Origin: Geminicoccaceae bacterium | GTDB taxonomy: Bacteria; Pseudomonadota; Alphaproteobacteria; Geminicoccales; Geminicoccaceae | Assembly: GCA_030824835.1 (NCBI GenBank) | Contig: JAPJRA010000278.1 | Coordinates: forward strand, 1 to 5,531 | Length of the DNA: 5,531 nucleotides | Direction of reading: 5' to 3' | In this document: in pieces, positions 1 to 5,531 of the stretch | How positions within the stretch are numbered: the stretch's first letter is position 1 | Layout of the letters: the number at the start of each line of letters is the position of its first letter | Made by a program: the position numbers and the translations under genes | Notes under the pieces: model-generated | What the model saw: the letters and a program-made list of their open reading frames with translations, nothing else | Told to the model about the DNA's origin: nothing | Database searches by the model: none

Positions 1-1537
1 GTGTGGCCCCGGCCATGCTCTGCCGCTGGACGTACGAGGGCGGTACCCGACCCGCATGCGTGGCCGTCACCTCGATGTAGTAGCCCAGCAGGTTGTTGTG
101 CCGGATCTTTAAGGACGGGATGCCGGTATCACGCCGATAGCCTTCCTCGAGGGCGGCCACATGACGCCGGCTCTGGTCCCGCAGCTGGCGGGCCTCGTCC
201 AGCTCGGTGTGCAGGCCGGCCCGGACGAAGCCGCCGTCGCGCGCCAGCAGCGGCACCTCGTCGGCAAGGCTCAGCCGCAGGCGCTCGGCCAGCGCTGCGA
301 GCGTCGGCATGGCGCCGTGAATGACGCGCAGTGCCGGCTCGTCGCCGATCATGCCGCGCAGCCGCTCGGCCGTCTCCAGTCCCGTCGCTATCGCCAGCAG
401 GTCGCGTGGGCCGCCGCGCCCCAGCGCCAGGCGTCCCAGCGCGCGGCCGAGATCCGGGCATCGGCGCAAGGTTTGACGCACCTCGTCGCGCCGGTCGGCG
501 GCCTCGACAAAGCTCTCCACCTCGTCGAGCCGGGCACGGATCGCCTCGGGTCGGGTCAGCGGTGCCGCCAGCCGCTCCGCCAGCAGCCGCCCGCCGGCAT
601 TGCTCACCGTGCGGTCGATCGCGGCCAGCAGCGAGCCCTCCCGGCTGCCCGTCATGCTGGCATGCAGCTCAAGGCTGCGCCTGGTCGCCGGATCGACCAG
701 CATCATGCTGTCGGGCTCGATCCGCCGCGGCCGGTCGAGGCGCGGCAGGAGGCCCTTTTGCGTCAGCTCCAGATAGCCCAGCAATGCCCCGGCGGCGGCG
801 AGTTCGGCGCGGCCGAAGGCGCCGAGCCCGTCCAGCGTCGCGACCCCGAACACCGTGCACAGGCGCCGCTCGGCGGCGACGCTGTCGAAGCTCGCGTCGG
901 CCAGGGGCGTGACCGTACCGCCTGCTTCCCGCCAGAGCTCCGCGTGCTCACCCGTCAGGCGCTGCGGCACGAGTACCTCGCCGGCAGCCAGTCGGGCCAA
1001 TGCCGCCGCCAGCGCCGGCTTGGTCACCGGCTCGGTCAGGAAGGCCCCGGTCGAGATGTCGACCCGCGCCAGCCCGAGCTCTCCGCCGCCCGCCGCCACC
1101 GCCGCCAGCCAGTTGCTCTGGCGGGCATCGAGCAGGGCCTCCTCGGTCAGCGTGCCGGGGGTGACGATGCGGACCACGTCACGGCGCACCAATGTCTTGC
1201 CGCCGCGCCGCCGGGCCTCGGCCGGGTCCTCCATCTGCTCGCAGATCGCGACCTTGAAGCCCTTGCGGATCAGCCGATGCAGGTAAAGCTCGGCGCTGTG
1301 CACGGGCACCCCGCACATCGGGATGTCCTCGCCGGCATGACGGCCGCGCCGGGTCAGGGCGATGTCCAGCGCCGGTGCTGCCGCCACGGCGTCGTCGAAG
1401 AACAGCTCGTAGAAGTCGCCCATCCGGAAGAACAGCAGCGCCTCGGGGTGCGCCTGCTTCAGGGCCTGGAATTGCGCGATCATCGGGCTGGTACGGTGTG
1501 TCTCGGCGTCGCCCGTCAAATTGGTTTTATTGCCCAT
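1..1537 (-). CDS. mutS: DNA mismatch repair protein MutS, N-terminal part (cut by window edge)
   Basis: MutS binds mismatches and small loops in newly replicated DNA and recruits MutL in an ATP-dependent way. The frame is open from ATG 1537 to the left edge, giving 512 codons of a protein usually near 850-900 aa. The mismatch-binding domain carries RMGDFYELF with the Phe-x-Glu wedge at F42 and E44 (E. coli F36/E38). The connector and lever/core domains follow. The clamp is entered at the end, with LGYYIEVT around residues 484-491. The ATPase domain lies outside the window. The chosen start matches E. coli MutS, where a similar short tail precedes a TPMMQQY-like segment (here SPMIAQF, residues 17-23). 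An alternative is M19 at 1483. No Shine-Dalgarno sequence precedes ATG 1537, so initiation may be weak or leaderless. No frameshift was found on reading it through. Its divergent neighbour is 18 bp away. Confidence 0.97.
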   Translation of the reverse strand, partial: MGNKTNLTGDAETHRTSPMIAQFQALKQAHPEALLFFRMGDFYELFFDDAVAAAPALDIALTRRGRHAGEDIPMCGVPVHSAELYLHRLIRKGFKVAICEQMEDPAEARRRGGKTLVRRDVVRIVTPGTLTEEALLDARQSNWLAAVAAGGGELGLARVDISTGAFLTEPVTKPALAAALARLAAGEVLVPQRLTGEHAELWREAGGTVTPLADASFDSVAAERRLCTVFGVATLDGLGAFGRAELAAAGALLGYLELTQKGLLPRLDRPRRIEPDSMMLVDPATRRSLELHASMTGSREGSLLAAIDRTVSNAGGRLLAERLAAPLTRPEAIRARLDEVESFVEAADRRDEVRQTLRRCPDLGRALGRLALGRGGPRDLLAIATGLETAERLRGMIGDEPALRVIHGAMPTLAALAERLRLSLADEVPLLARDGGFVRAGLHTELDEARQLRDQSRRHVAALEEGYRRDTGIPSLKIRHNNLLGYYIEVTATHAGRVPPSYVQRQSMAGAT

Positions 1538-1557
1538 AAGTTGATTTATGCTACAAT
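1530..1557 (+). promoter_or_regulatory. candidate sigma-70 promoter for the 1556-2137 gene
   Basis: TTGCCC (1530-1535, 4/6 to consensus) is followed after 16 nt by TACAAT (1552-1557, 5/6). It lies in one of only two strongly AT-rich patches of the window. Transcription would begin near 1564, downstream of ATG 1556. If the site is real, that ATG is not the start codon and GTG 1574 or GTG 1604 becomes more likely. The call rests on sequence match alone. Confidence 0.4.
1535..1550. repeat. inverted repeat CATAA-N6-TTATG at the mutS start
   Basis: The 5-bp arms (1535-1539 and 1546-1550) are separated by 6 bp. The left arm includes the mutS start codon, and the dyad fills the spacer of the plus-strand promoter candidate. 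A second dyad, AATGC-N5-GCATT, follows at 1555-1569. A bound regulator could affect both divergent genes, but short dyads in AT-rich DNA can arise by chance. Confidence 0.3.
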
Positions 1558-2137
1558 GCATAGCGCATTAGTTGTGAGATGCCAGGAGCATGGCGAAGCC
1601 GACGTGATCGAGCATGAGCTGAAGGTTCTCCGCTATCTGTGCGAGCTGGTCCCGGCGGAACGGGACCATGCCGCCGCCGTGGCCGTCGATCTCGCCGCAT
1701 GCACCCGCTACCTGCCCTGGCATGATCGGGTGAGGGCGTTCGACCAGCTCTTCTGGGCCGAGGCCAAGCACCGGCTGTCGAACGAGGACGTGACCGCGAT
1801 CGTCAACCGCCATACCGGCCCACTGACGGATACGGCGCAGGTCGCCGCCTACACGCGCTTTTGCGGGGCCACGGTCGCGGCGACCCTGCTGCTGCTCGAC
1901 GAACCGTTGCAGGTCACCGATGAGGCAGCTGCCCTGGTCCATTATTTCTCCCAGGAGGCAGCGCACCGGGAGGCGGCGCTCGACTGGATCGGCGCCGGCC
2001 ATCATCTGGGCCTGGCGTCCCGGCTGCCGGACTGGCCCGGGTGCGCGTTCCTCCTGCTGATCCTGTCGCCGAGCGACAGCGCGGAAAGCTTCATCGCGCG
2101 CGACGCCTTTTGGGCTGCGATGCTCGGCCGGTCCTGA
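1556..2137 (+). CDS. hypothetical protein of about 193 aa, divergent from mutS
   Basis: I do not recognise this protein. From ATG 1556 it is 193 aa, predicted to be soluble and largely helical, with five cysteines (9, 29, 49, 103, 163), two Trp-containing segments (YLPWHD 52-57, LFWAEA 65-70) and a hydrophobic stretch CAFLLLIL (163-170). It has no signal peptide and no nucleotide-binding or helix-turn-helix motif that I can see. Support for coding is strong G/C preference at third positions throughout, and a natural-looking composition compared with the opposite strand. The start is uncertain. ATG 1556 overlaps a promoter-like TACAAT box, so GTG 1574 or GTG 1604 (177 aa) are alternatives. A CAGGAG at 1583-1588 lies 15 nt before GTG 1604, which is longer than ideal. 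The same frame stays open far upstream, but that part is the antisense of mutS. It ends 6 bp from the convergent rnhB stop. Confidence 0.72.
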   Translation: MHSALVVRCQEHGEADVIEHELKVLRYLCELVPAERDHAAAVAVDLAACTRYLPWHDRVRAFDQLFWAEAKHRLSNEDVTAIVNRHTGPLTDTAQVAAYTRFCGATVAATLLLLDEPLQVTDEAAALVHYFSQEAAHREAALDWIGAGHHLGLASRLPDWPGCAFLLLILSPSDSAESFIARDAFWAAMLGRS

Positions 2138-2143
2138 GGATCG

Positions 2144-2725
2144 TCAGCCACGCACCACCTCCCGCGCCGCCACCAGCCGGGCACAGGGCGCGAAGCCGCG
2201 GCGATGATGGCGGCTCAGCCCCAGCCGGTCGAGCGCCGCCAGATGGGCGGCCGTGCCGTAGCCGGCATTGCGCTCCCAGCCATAGCCGGGATAGCGCAAG
2301 GCCAGCTGCGCCATCAGCCGGTCGCGCAGCACCTTGGCCACGATCGAGGCGGCGCTGATCTCCGGCACGGTGGCATCGCCGCCGATCACGCAGCGCACCG
2401 GCAGGTCGATCGACGGCGCCCGGTTGCCGTCGACCAGCACCTCGGTCGGGCGCAGCGCCAGCCGCATGACCGCCCGCCGCATGGCGAGCATGGTGGCGCC
2501 CAGAATGTTCAGCCGCTCGATCTCCGCCACGGAGGCGGCAGCAACGGCCACCACCGCGTGCTGCCGGATCAGCAGGCTCAGCCGTCGCCGTTCCGCGGCC
2601 GGAAGCGCCTTGGAATCGGCTACGCCGACGAGCGGTCGTGGCAGGATCACCGCGGCCACCACCACCGGGCCGGCCAGCGGCCCGCGGCCGACCTCGTCGA
2701 CGCCGGCGATCAGGGTGCCGGCCAA
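2144..2725 (-). CDS. rnhB: ribonuclease HII
   Basis: RNase HII cuts the RNA strand of RNA/DNA hybrids and nicks 5' to single ribonucleotides embedded in DNA, starting ribonucleotide excision repair. It acts as a cytoplasmic monomer with Mg2+ or Mn2+. The 193-aa protein has the full family pattern. [15 protein letters not shown] near the start gives catalytic D10 and E11 and the GRG loop at 13-15, which reads the RNA-DNA junction. Then come SK (38-39), [11 protein letters not shown] (72-82), VDGN with D99, IGGD with D117, [11 protein letters not shown] (121-131) and GYGT with the junction tyrosine Y156, then HHRRGF (173-178). These match E. coli D16, E17, D108 and D126. The start is TTG 2725; no in-frame ATG, GTG or TTG was found in the next 60 or so bases upstream, and no separate ribosome site is seen. 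It overlaps the asparaginase stop by 16 bp, so translational coupling is likely. Confidence 0.96.
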   Translation of the reverse strand: MAGTLIAGVDEVGRGPLAGPVVVAAVILPRPLVGVADSKALPAAERRRLSLLIRQHAVVAVAAASVAEIERLNILGATMLAMRRAVMRLALRPTEVLVDGNRAPSIDLPVRCVIGGDATVPEISAASIVAKVLRDRLMAQLALRYPGYGWERNAGYGTAAHLAALDRLGLSRHHRRGFAPCARLVAAREVVRG

Positions 2726-3717
2726 CCTGGCGCCATGGCGATATGGCCAACCTGGGTGCCGGCATGATTGACCAGCGTCGGCCGGATGAACGGCGCCAGG
2801 GTCGCGCGTGCCGCGTCGTCCAGCGGCTGCAGCCGATCGAGCATGGCCAGAAGCACGGTCTCGGCCGCCCGCGTCGCGCCATCCTCGACCTTGATCGCCA
2901 CGCCCAGGCCCAGCCCCTGCAATGCGGCGATGTAGACGCCTTCGGCCCCGGTCTTGGCGATGACGCCGGGCAGTGTCTGCATCACGATGGTGCAGCAGCG
3001 TGCCGTACCGGCGACGAGCTGGGGCTGGGCGCGCATGGCCGCGCCGATCCTGGTCAGCGCGGCGCCGCGACCGCCAGCTAGGCCCGACGGGTCCGCCAGT
3101 GTCGCTGCGGCCCTGGCGAGGGCGCTGAGGGGGAGCGGATGATTGGGCAGGCTGCAGCCGTCGATGCCGGGGGCCGGCAGCCGGTCGAGCCCCGCCAGTG
3201 CCGCGACCGCGGCGGCGCAGTCGACCTGCACGGGATGGTGCTCATGCTCGTAGCCCTGCGTGGGCAGGTGCCGATGCAGGGCTACCGCCAGCATGCCGGT
3301 ATGCTTGCCGGAGCAATTGTTGTGCACCCGCCGCGGCGACAGCCCGGCGCGGGTCAGGGCCGCGGCGGCCGGCGGGTAGGTCGGCGCATGCGGTCCGCAT
3401 GCGAGCGCCGTCTCGTCCAGGCCCAGGCGCGCGAGCCAGGCCTCGACCAGGGACACGTGCTGGGGCTCCCCGCCATGCGACGCGCAGGCCAGGGCCAGTT
3501 CGGCCTCGCTGACGCCGTATGCCTCGGCGGCGCCGCTCTCCACCAGCGGCAGGGCCAGGAACGGCTTGACGGCGGAGCGCGGATAGACGGGCTCGGCGAT
3601 GTCGCCCACAGCCAGCGCCACCCGACCGCTCGCGTCCGCCACGCACACCCGCACCCGATGGCGGCTCTCGACACGGCCGTTGCGCCATACCTCCACCGCG
3701 ATCGGTGTTCTGGCCAT
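2710..3717 (-). CDS. class 3 L-asparaginase (asparaginase II family, Rhizobium etli type)
   Basis: Predicted to hydrolyse L-asparagine to L-aspartate and ammonia in the cytoplasm, for nitrogen and carbon use. The 335-aa length fits the asparaginase_II family (Pfam PF06089), which is unrelated to E. coli AnsA/AnsB. The residues described for the R. etli enzyme ReAV are all present: the Ser-x-x-Lys pair S48/K51 in [10 protein letters not shown]80 in CASHGGE, zinc-site C135 and K138 in NNCSGKH, C188 in DGCSLPN, C241/C242 in ARCCTIV, and K255 in VIAKTG as partner of S80. Start ATG 3717 is preferred because AAGGGG (3730-3725) sits 7 nt upstream. The frame stays open to 3918, but the added N-terminal part is Pro/Arg-rich and covers the divergent gene. 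No signal peptide is seen. It is the first gene of an operon with rnhB. An ansA-like name would be ambiguous, so none is given. Confidence 0.94.
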   Translation of the reverse strand: MARTPIAVEVWRNGRVESRHRVRVCVADASGRVALAVGDIAEPVYPRSAVKPFLALPLVESGAAEAYGVSEAELALACASHGGEPQHVSLVEAWLARLGLDETALACGPHAPTYPPAAAALTRAGLSPRRVHNNCSGKHTGMLAVALHRHLPTQGYEHEHHPVQVDCAAAVAALAGLDRLPAPGIDGCSLPNHPLPLSALARAAATLADPSGLAGGRGAALTRIGAAMRAQPQLVAGTARCCTIVMQTLPGVIAKTGAEGVYIAALQGLGLGVAIKVEDGATRAAETVLLAMLDRLQPLDDAARATLAPFIRPTLVNHAGTQVGHIAMAPGWPAP

Positions 3718-3788
3718 CGACTTTCCCCTTCGCCCGTGCCCGGGCATCAGCCACAAGCGCCATGCGGACGCAAGGGGGAGCGGGTTCG
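3718..3788. promoter_or_regulatory. divergent intergenic region, asparaginase / DUF423 gene
   Basis: These 71 bp separate two divergent starts and must hold the promoters of both unless transcription starts inside the genes. A ribosome site is visible on each side: AAGGGG on the minus strand (3730-3725) and GGGGGAG on the plus strand (3774-3780). A perfect 10-bp palindrome, TGCCCGGGCA (3737-3746), lies between them and could be an operator, though GC-rich palindromes are common at this base composition. I see no clear -35/-10 pair. Confidence 0.45.
3774..3780 (+). promoter_or_regulatory. ribosome binding site of the DUF423 gene
   Basis: GGGGGAG ends 8 nt before ATG 3789. This fixes the start there rather than at the in-frame ATG 3762, which has no comparable site at the right distance. 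Confidence 0.75.
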
Positions 3789-4160
3789 ATGCAGGATATG
3801 GTTTGGGTCGGGCTCGCCGCCCTGTTCGGGCTGACCGCGGTGGCGGCAGGTGCGTTCGCCGCCCACGGCCTGCAGGCGCAGGGCGATGTCCGGGCGGCGG
3901 AGCTGGTGGAGACGGCATCGCGCTACCAGATGTGGCATGCCCTGGCGATGCTGGGCTACCTCGCCTACGGCCGCGGCAGCCATCTGCCCGTGTGGAGCTG
4001 GAGCGCCGGGATCGTCCTGTTCTCGTTCAGCCTGTACGCGCTGGCCCTGGGCGCGCCGAAGATGGTCGGCGTCATCACGCCGATCGGTGGCTCGGCGCTG
4101 CTCTTGGGCTGGGCGGCGCTGGCCTGGCAGGCTCTCAGGGGTGATCCTGGACCGCGGTGA
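3789..4160 (+). CDS. DUF423 family small integral membrane protein (YgdD-like)
   Basis: A 123-aa inner-membrane protein of the DUF423 family (E. coli relative YgdD), whose function is not established. About four membrane segments are visible: roughly residues 4-22, 48-60, 68-88 and 93-115. Family landmarks are GAFAAHGL (21-28), the short polar region ending in YQMWHALA (46-53), LFSFSLYALAL (77-87) and VITPIGG (95-101). The length is normal for the family. The start ATG 3789 is set by the ribosome site at 3774-3780. The gene is alone on the plus strand, divergent from the asparaginase gene. Its last 26 bp overlap the end of the convergent lipoprotein gene, so its C-terminal residues RGDPGPR are encoded within that overlap. 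No terminator hairpin is apparent at the junction. Confidence 0.93.
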   Translation: MQDMVWVGLAALFGLTAVAAGAFAAHGLQAQGDVRAAELVETASRYQMWHALAMLGYLAYGRGSHLPVWSWSAGIVLFSFSLYALALGAPKMVGVITPIGGSALLLGWAALAWQALRGDPGPR

Positions 4161-5325
4161 CCGGATCGCCCGCGGCCGGCTCGACCAGGCGATAGCGGCG
4201 CACCCCGTCGGCGGTGACCAGCTGCTCGACACTGCTCCGGCCGGTCTGGCTGCCGGTCGCCGTGACCGTGTCGTCGAACGGGTGGTCGGCCGCGGGGTCG
4301 ACGTCCTGCCGTGGCTGCGGACCACCTGGCGGCCTCGCGGCCCAGGCCGCCATCACCATGGCCAGGTCGCGCTGCAGGCCGCCGACCGGCGCCGTCGGCA
4401 GCGCCGTGGCCAGCCAGGCCAATGACGGCTCCAGCCCACCGCTTTCCCATACCGCGACGTCGGTGGTGGTGACGATGTCGCCCCCCTGGCTCTCCAGCAG
4501 GCCCCGGTCCTTGGGCAGGCGGCCGACGGCGACCTTGAAGCGCCGCCGTTCATGCACCGTCTGCTCGAGCGGCCAGCTCAGCCCCTGCGCCCGCTCGATC
4601 AGGGTGGCGCGCAGCTGTCCGGCCCGCTCGGTCTCCACGGTGGTCAGCTGGTAGGTGTAGGGCTCCCAGACCGGCTCGACGAACGAGGATGGCATCGCCG
4701 CCATGGCCGCCCGCGCCTCGCCCTCGGCGCGCCCGCGCCAGATGGCGCCGATCCCGTTCAGCAGCCCGCCGGCGACCAGACCGATCAGGTCGATGGTCGG
4801 ATCGCCCGTGGCGATGATGCCGTCGTCCTGGTCGTCGTCCAGCTCGCGTATCTTGCGGCGCAGAGCCGCGTGCTCCGGATTGGCGACCCGCTGGCTGCCA
4901 CGCCGATAGGTCGAGCGGACGATCTCATGCGCCACAACCTTTCGGGGTTTCCAGCGCGTCGTGGACGTGCGCTCGACTAGCAGCAGGCATGGCGCGGCGG
5001 CCGGATCGCCCCCCGCGAGGGGGACCTCCGACGCGAGTCCGGTCTGGTCGGGTGGCACCAGCGCGCCACCATCGATCATGGCGACCGCGATGGGTGCCGC
5101 GGCCGGATCGAGGCGCCGCTGCGCCACTGGCGGCAGTGCCGTGGCCGCGGCGAGGATGGCCCTGCAGGTGTCGCCAGACGGCCAGGGAATCGCCACGGGC
5201 GCGGCCTCGGCCGGGACCGCCGCTGCTGGAACCGCTGCGACCGTCTGTGGAGACGCTGGTCGCTCCGCCGCCGCGCACGCCGCAAGCAGGCCCGTGACCG
5301 GCAGCAGACTCGTCCGACAACACAT
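4135..5325 (-). CDS. predicted lipoprotein of unknown function, 396 aa
   Basis: I do not recognise the family. From ATG 5325 the protein begins with a short lipoprotein signal: hydrophobic LLPVTGLLAAC with the lipobox L-A-A-C, so C17 would be lipidated after cleavage. The next residue is Ala, with no Asp at +2, which in proteobacteria favours transport to the outer membrane. An Ala/Pro-rich linker covers about 18-48. The globular part holds two cysteines (C54, C113) that could pair in the periplasm. Further on are an acidic patch ELDDDQDD (161-168), then a glycine-zipper-like hydrophobic segment 177-196 (G182, G186, G187, G191, G193) that might insert into or lie on a membrane. The rest, about 200-396, is mixed with a polar tail. 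GAGG at 5337-5334 lies 8 nt before ATG 5325, favouring it over TTG 5346. Third codon positions are G/C-rich, supporting a real gene. Confidence 0.85.
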   Translation of the reverse strand: MCCRTSLLPVTGLLAACAAAERPASPQTVAAVPAAAVPAEAAPVAIPWPSGDTCRAILAAATALPPVAQRRLDPAAAPIAVAMIDGGALVPPDQTGLASEVPLAGGDPAAAPCLLLVERTSTTRWKPRKVVAHEIVRSTYRRGSQRVANPEHAALRRKIRELDDDQDDGIIATGDPTIDLIGLVAGGLLNGIGAIWRGRAEGEARAAMAAMPSSFVEPVWEPYTYQLTTVETERAGQLRATLIERAQGLSWPLEQTVHERRRFKVAVGRLPKDRGLLESQGGDIVTTTDVAVWESGGLEPSLAWLATALPTAPVGGLQRDLAMVMAAWAARPPGGPQPRQDVDPAADHPFDDTVTATGSQTGRSSVEQLVTADGVRRYRLVEPAAGDPVTAVQDHP

Positions 5326-5339
5326 CGACCTGGCCTCAG

Positions 5340-5367
5340 TTGTCAATCATAAGTTGATTGTTATATT
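5340..5367 (+). promoter_or_regulatory. candidate plus-strand promoter at the right edge
   Basis: TTGTCA (5340-5345, 5/6) and TATATT (5362-5367) are separated by 16 nt and face the right edge. They overlap the minus-strand promoter candidate. Downstream is AAGGGA (5382-5387), 11 nt before ATG 5399, which opens a 39-aa frame ending at 5518 that is rich in Pro, Ser and Ala and resembles no protein I know. Either a small gene or a longer leader for a gene outside the window would fit. Confidence 0.3.
5344..5360. promoter_or_regulatory. inverted repeat CAATCA-N5-TGATTG, possible operator
   Basis: A perfect 6-bp dyad with a 5-bp centre, the usual size of a dimeric repressor site. It covers the -10 box of the minus-strand promoter candidate for the lipoprotein gene and the spacer of the plus-strand candidate. 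It contains the 12-mer CATAAGTTGATT (5348-5359), which also occurs at 1535-1546. No regulator gene is present in the window to assign to it. Confidence 0.35.
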
Positions 5368-5372
5368 TTCAA
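5346..5372 (-). promoter_or_regulatory. candidate promoter of the lipoprotein gene
   Basis: On the minus strand TTGAAA (5372-5367, 5/6) is followed after 15 nt by TATGAT (5351-5346, 5/6). The spacer is slightly short. A transcript would start near 5339, giving a leader of about 14 nt that still contains the GAGG ribosome site at 5337-5334. This agrees with the ATG 5325 start. Confidence 0.4.
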
Positions 5373-5531
5373 ACAACTCAAAAGGGAACTGCCTCGATAT
5401 GCGATCGCCGGGTGTGTCTCCGCCATCGGTCACCGAGATGACACCGCCACCGTTGGGAGCAGGGGCAAGCTCAAGCGAGGAAGCTGGCGAAACGGCCGTC
5501 GCAGGTTGGCCTTCTTGAAGCGGCTGCGTAG
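5347..5531 (-). CDS. possible 3' end of a minus-strand gene (partial, unrecognised)
   Basis: One minus-strand frame is open from the right edge to a TGA at 5349-5347, encoding about 60 residues that end in RQFPFELFENITINL after a Gly/Asp-rich stretch (VTDGGDTPGD). The sequence looks protein-like, and the gene would lie 21 bp upstream of the lipoprotein gene, in the same direction. Against this, only about 55% of its codons end in G or C, well below the neighbouring genes, and the last codons (ATA, TTA, AAT, TTT) are rare in such genomes. It would also run through the promoter-like sites at 5340-5372. A 61-base longer sequence alone would not settle it; the missing upstream part is needed. Confidence 0.3.
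   Translation of the reverse strand, partial: TQPLQEGQPATAVSPASSLELAPAPNGGGVISVTDGGDTPGDRISRQFPFELFENITINL

Noticed and set aside
161..1555. Long plus-strand open frame running across the mutS region and into the 1556-2137 gene
   Set aside because: It is the antisense of a clear mutS gene. Its product is a low-complexity Arg/Gln/Ala-rich sequence typical of a shadow frame in high-GC DNA; only the part after about 1556 looks coding.
1590..1607. Five-codon leader frame (MAKPT) whose stop overlaps GTG 1604 as GTGA, suggesting translational coupling
   Set aside because: The CAGGAG ribosome site is only 1 nt from its ATG, too close to work normally, and such tiny frames are expected by chance.
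1568..2005. Minus-strand 145-aa frame opposite the hypothetical gene
   Set aside because: The plus-strand frame has the stronger third-position G/C preference and a more natural composition. The minus frame has no ribosome site and no recognisable motif.
2091..2882. Minus-strand 263-aa frame across rnhB and the end of the asparaginase gene
   Set aside because: It overlaps two well-identified genes in another frame and has an Arg/Gly/Ala-rich shadow composition.
3718..3918. N-terminal extension of the asparaginase to ATG 3918
   Set aside because: The extra 67 residues are Pro/Arg-rich, cover the divergent DUF423 gene, and are not expected in the family. ATG 3717 has a good ribosome site, and numbering from it matches ReAV exactly at S48, K51, S80, C135 and K138.
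5326..5346. TTG 5346 as the start of the lipoprotein
   Set aside because: It would put seven polar or charged residues before the signal peptide and overlap the promoter candidate. ATG 5325 has a ribosome site at the right distance and gives a normal lipoprotein signal.

Overview
The window looks like chromosomal DNA from a high-GC alphaproteobacterium, possibly of the Rhodospirillales. The basis is strong G/C preference at third codon positions in every convincing gene, a Rhizobium-type class 3 asparaginase, and typical proteobacterial MutS, RNase HII and DUF423 proteins. The genus cannot be fixed. No RNA gene, insertion sequence, CRISPR array, phage gene or attachment site was seen. Five genes are well supported and one more is probable. 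Gene spacing is very tight.

Layout from left to right. (1) Bases 1-1537, minus strand: the first 512 residues of the DNA mismatch-repair protein MutS, cut by the left edge. (2) Bases 1556-2137, plus strand: an unrecognised protein of about 193 aa, divergent from mutS across an 18-bp AT-rich gap. (3) Bases 2144-2725, minus strand: ribonuclease HII (rnhB), convergent with gene 2 and 6 bp from its stop. (4) Bases 2710-3717, minus strand: a class 3 L-asparaginase (asparaginase II family) whose 3' end overlaps the rnhB start by 16 bp, giving a two-gene operon. (5) Bases 3789-4160, plus strand: a small DUF423 membrane protein, divergent from the asparaginase gene over 71 bp. (6) Bases 4135-5325, minus strand: an unrecognised 396-aa predicted lipoprotein, overlapping the DUF423 gene tail to tail by 26 bp. 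(7) Bases 5326-5531: an AT-rich segment with overlapping promoter-like sites facing both ways, then ambiguous edge sequence that may hold the 3' end of another minus-strand gene.

The genes do not form one pathway. mutS and rnhB both serve genome maintenance: MutS detects mismatches, and RNase HII removes ribonucleotides from DNA. They belong to different transcription units. The asparaginase gene probably drives rnhB expression by translational coupling. The least ordinary parts are the two unrecognised genes (2 and 6) and an AT-rich 12-mer shared by the only two strongly AT-rich patches, one at the mutS start and one upstream of the lipoprotein gene. I did not find convincing evidence of a new multi-gene system.
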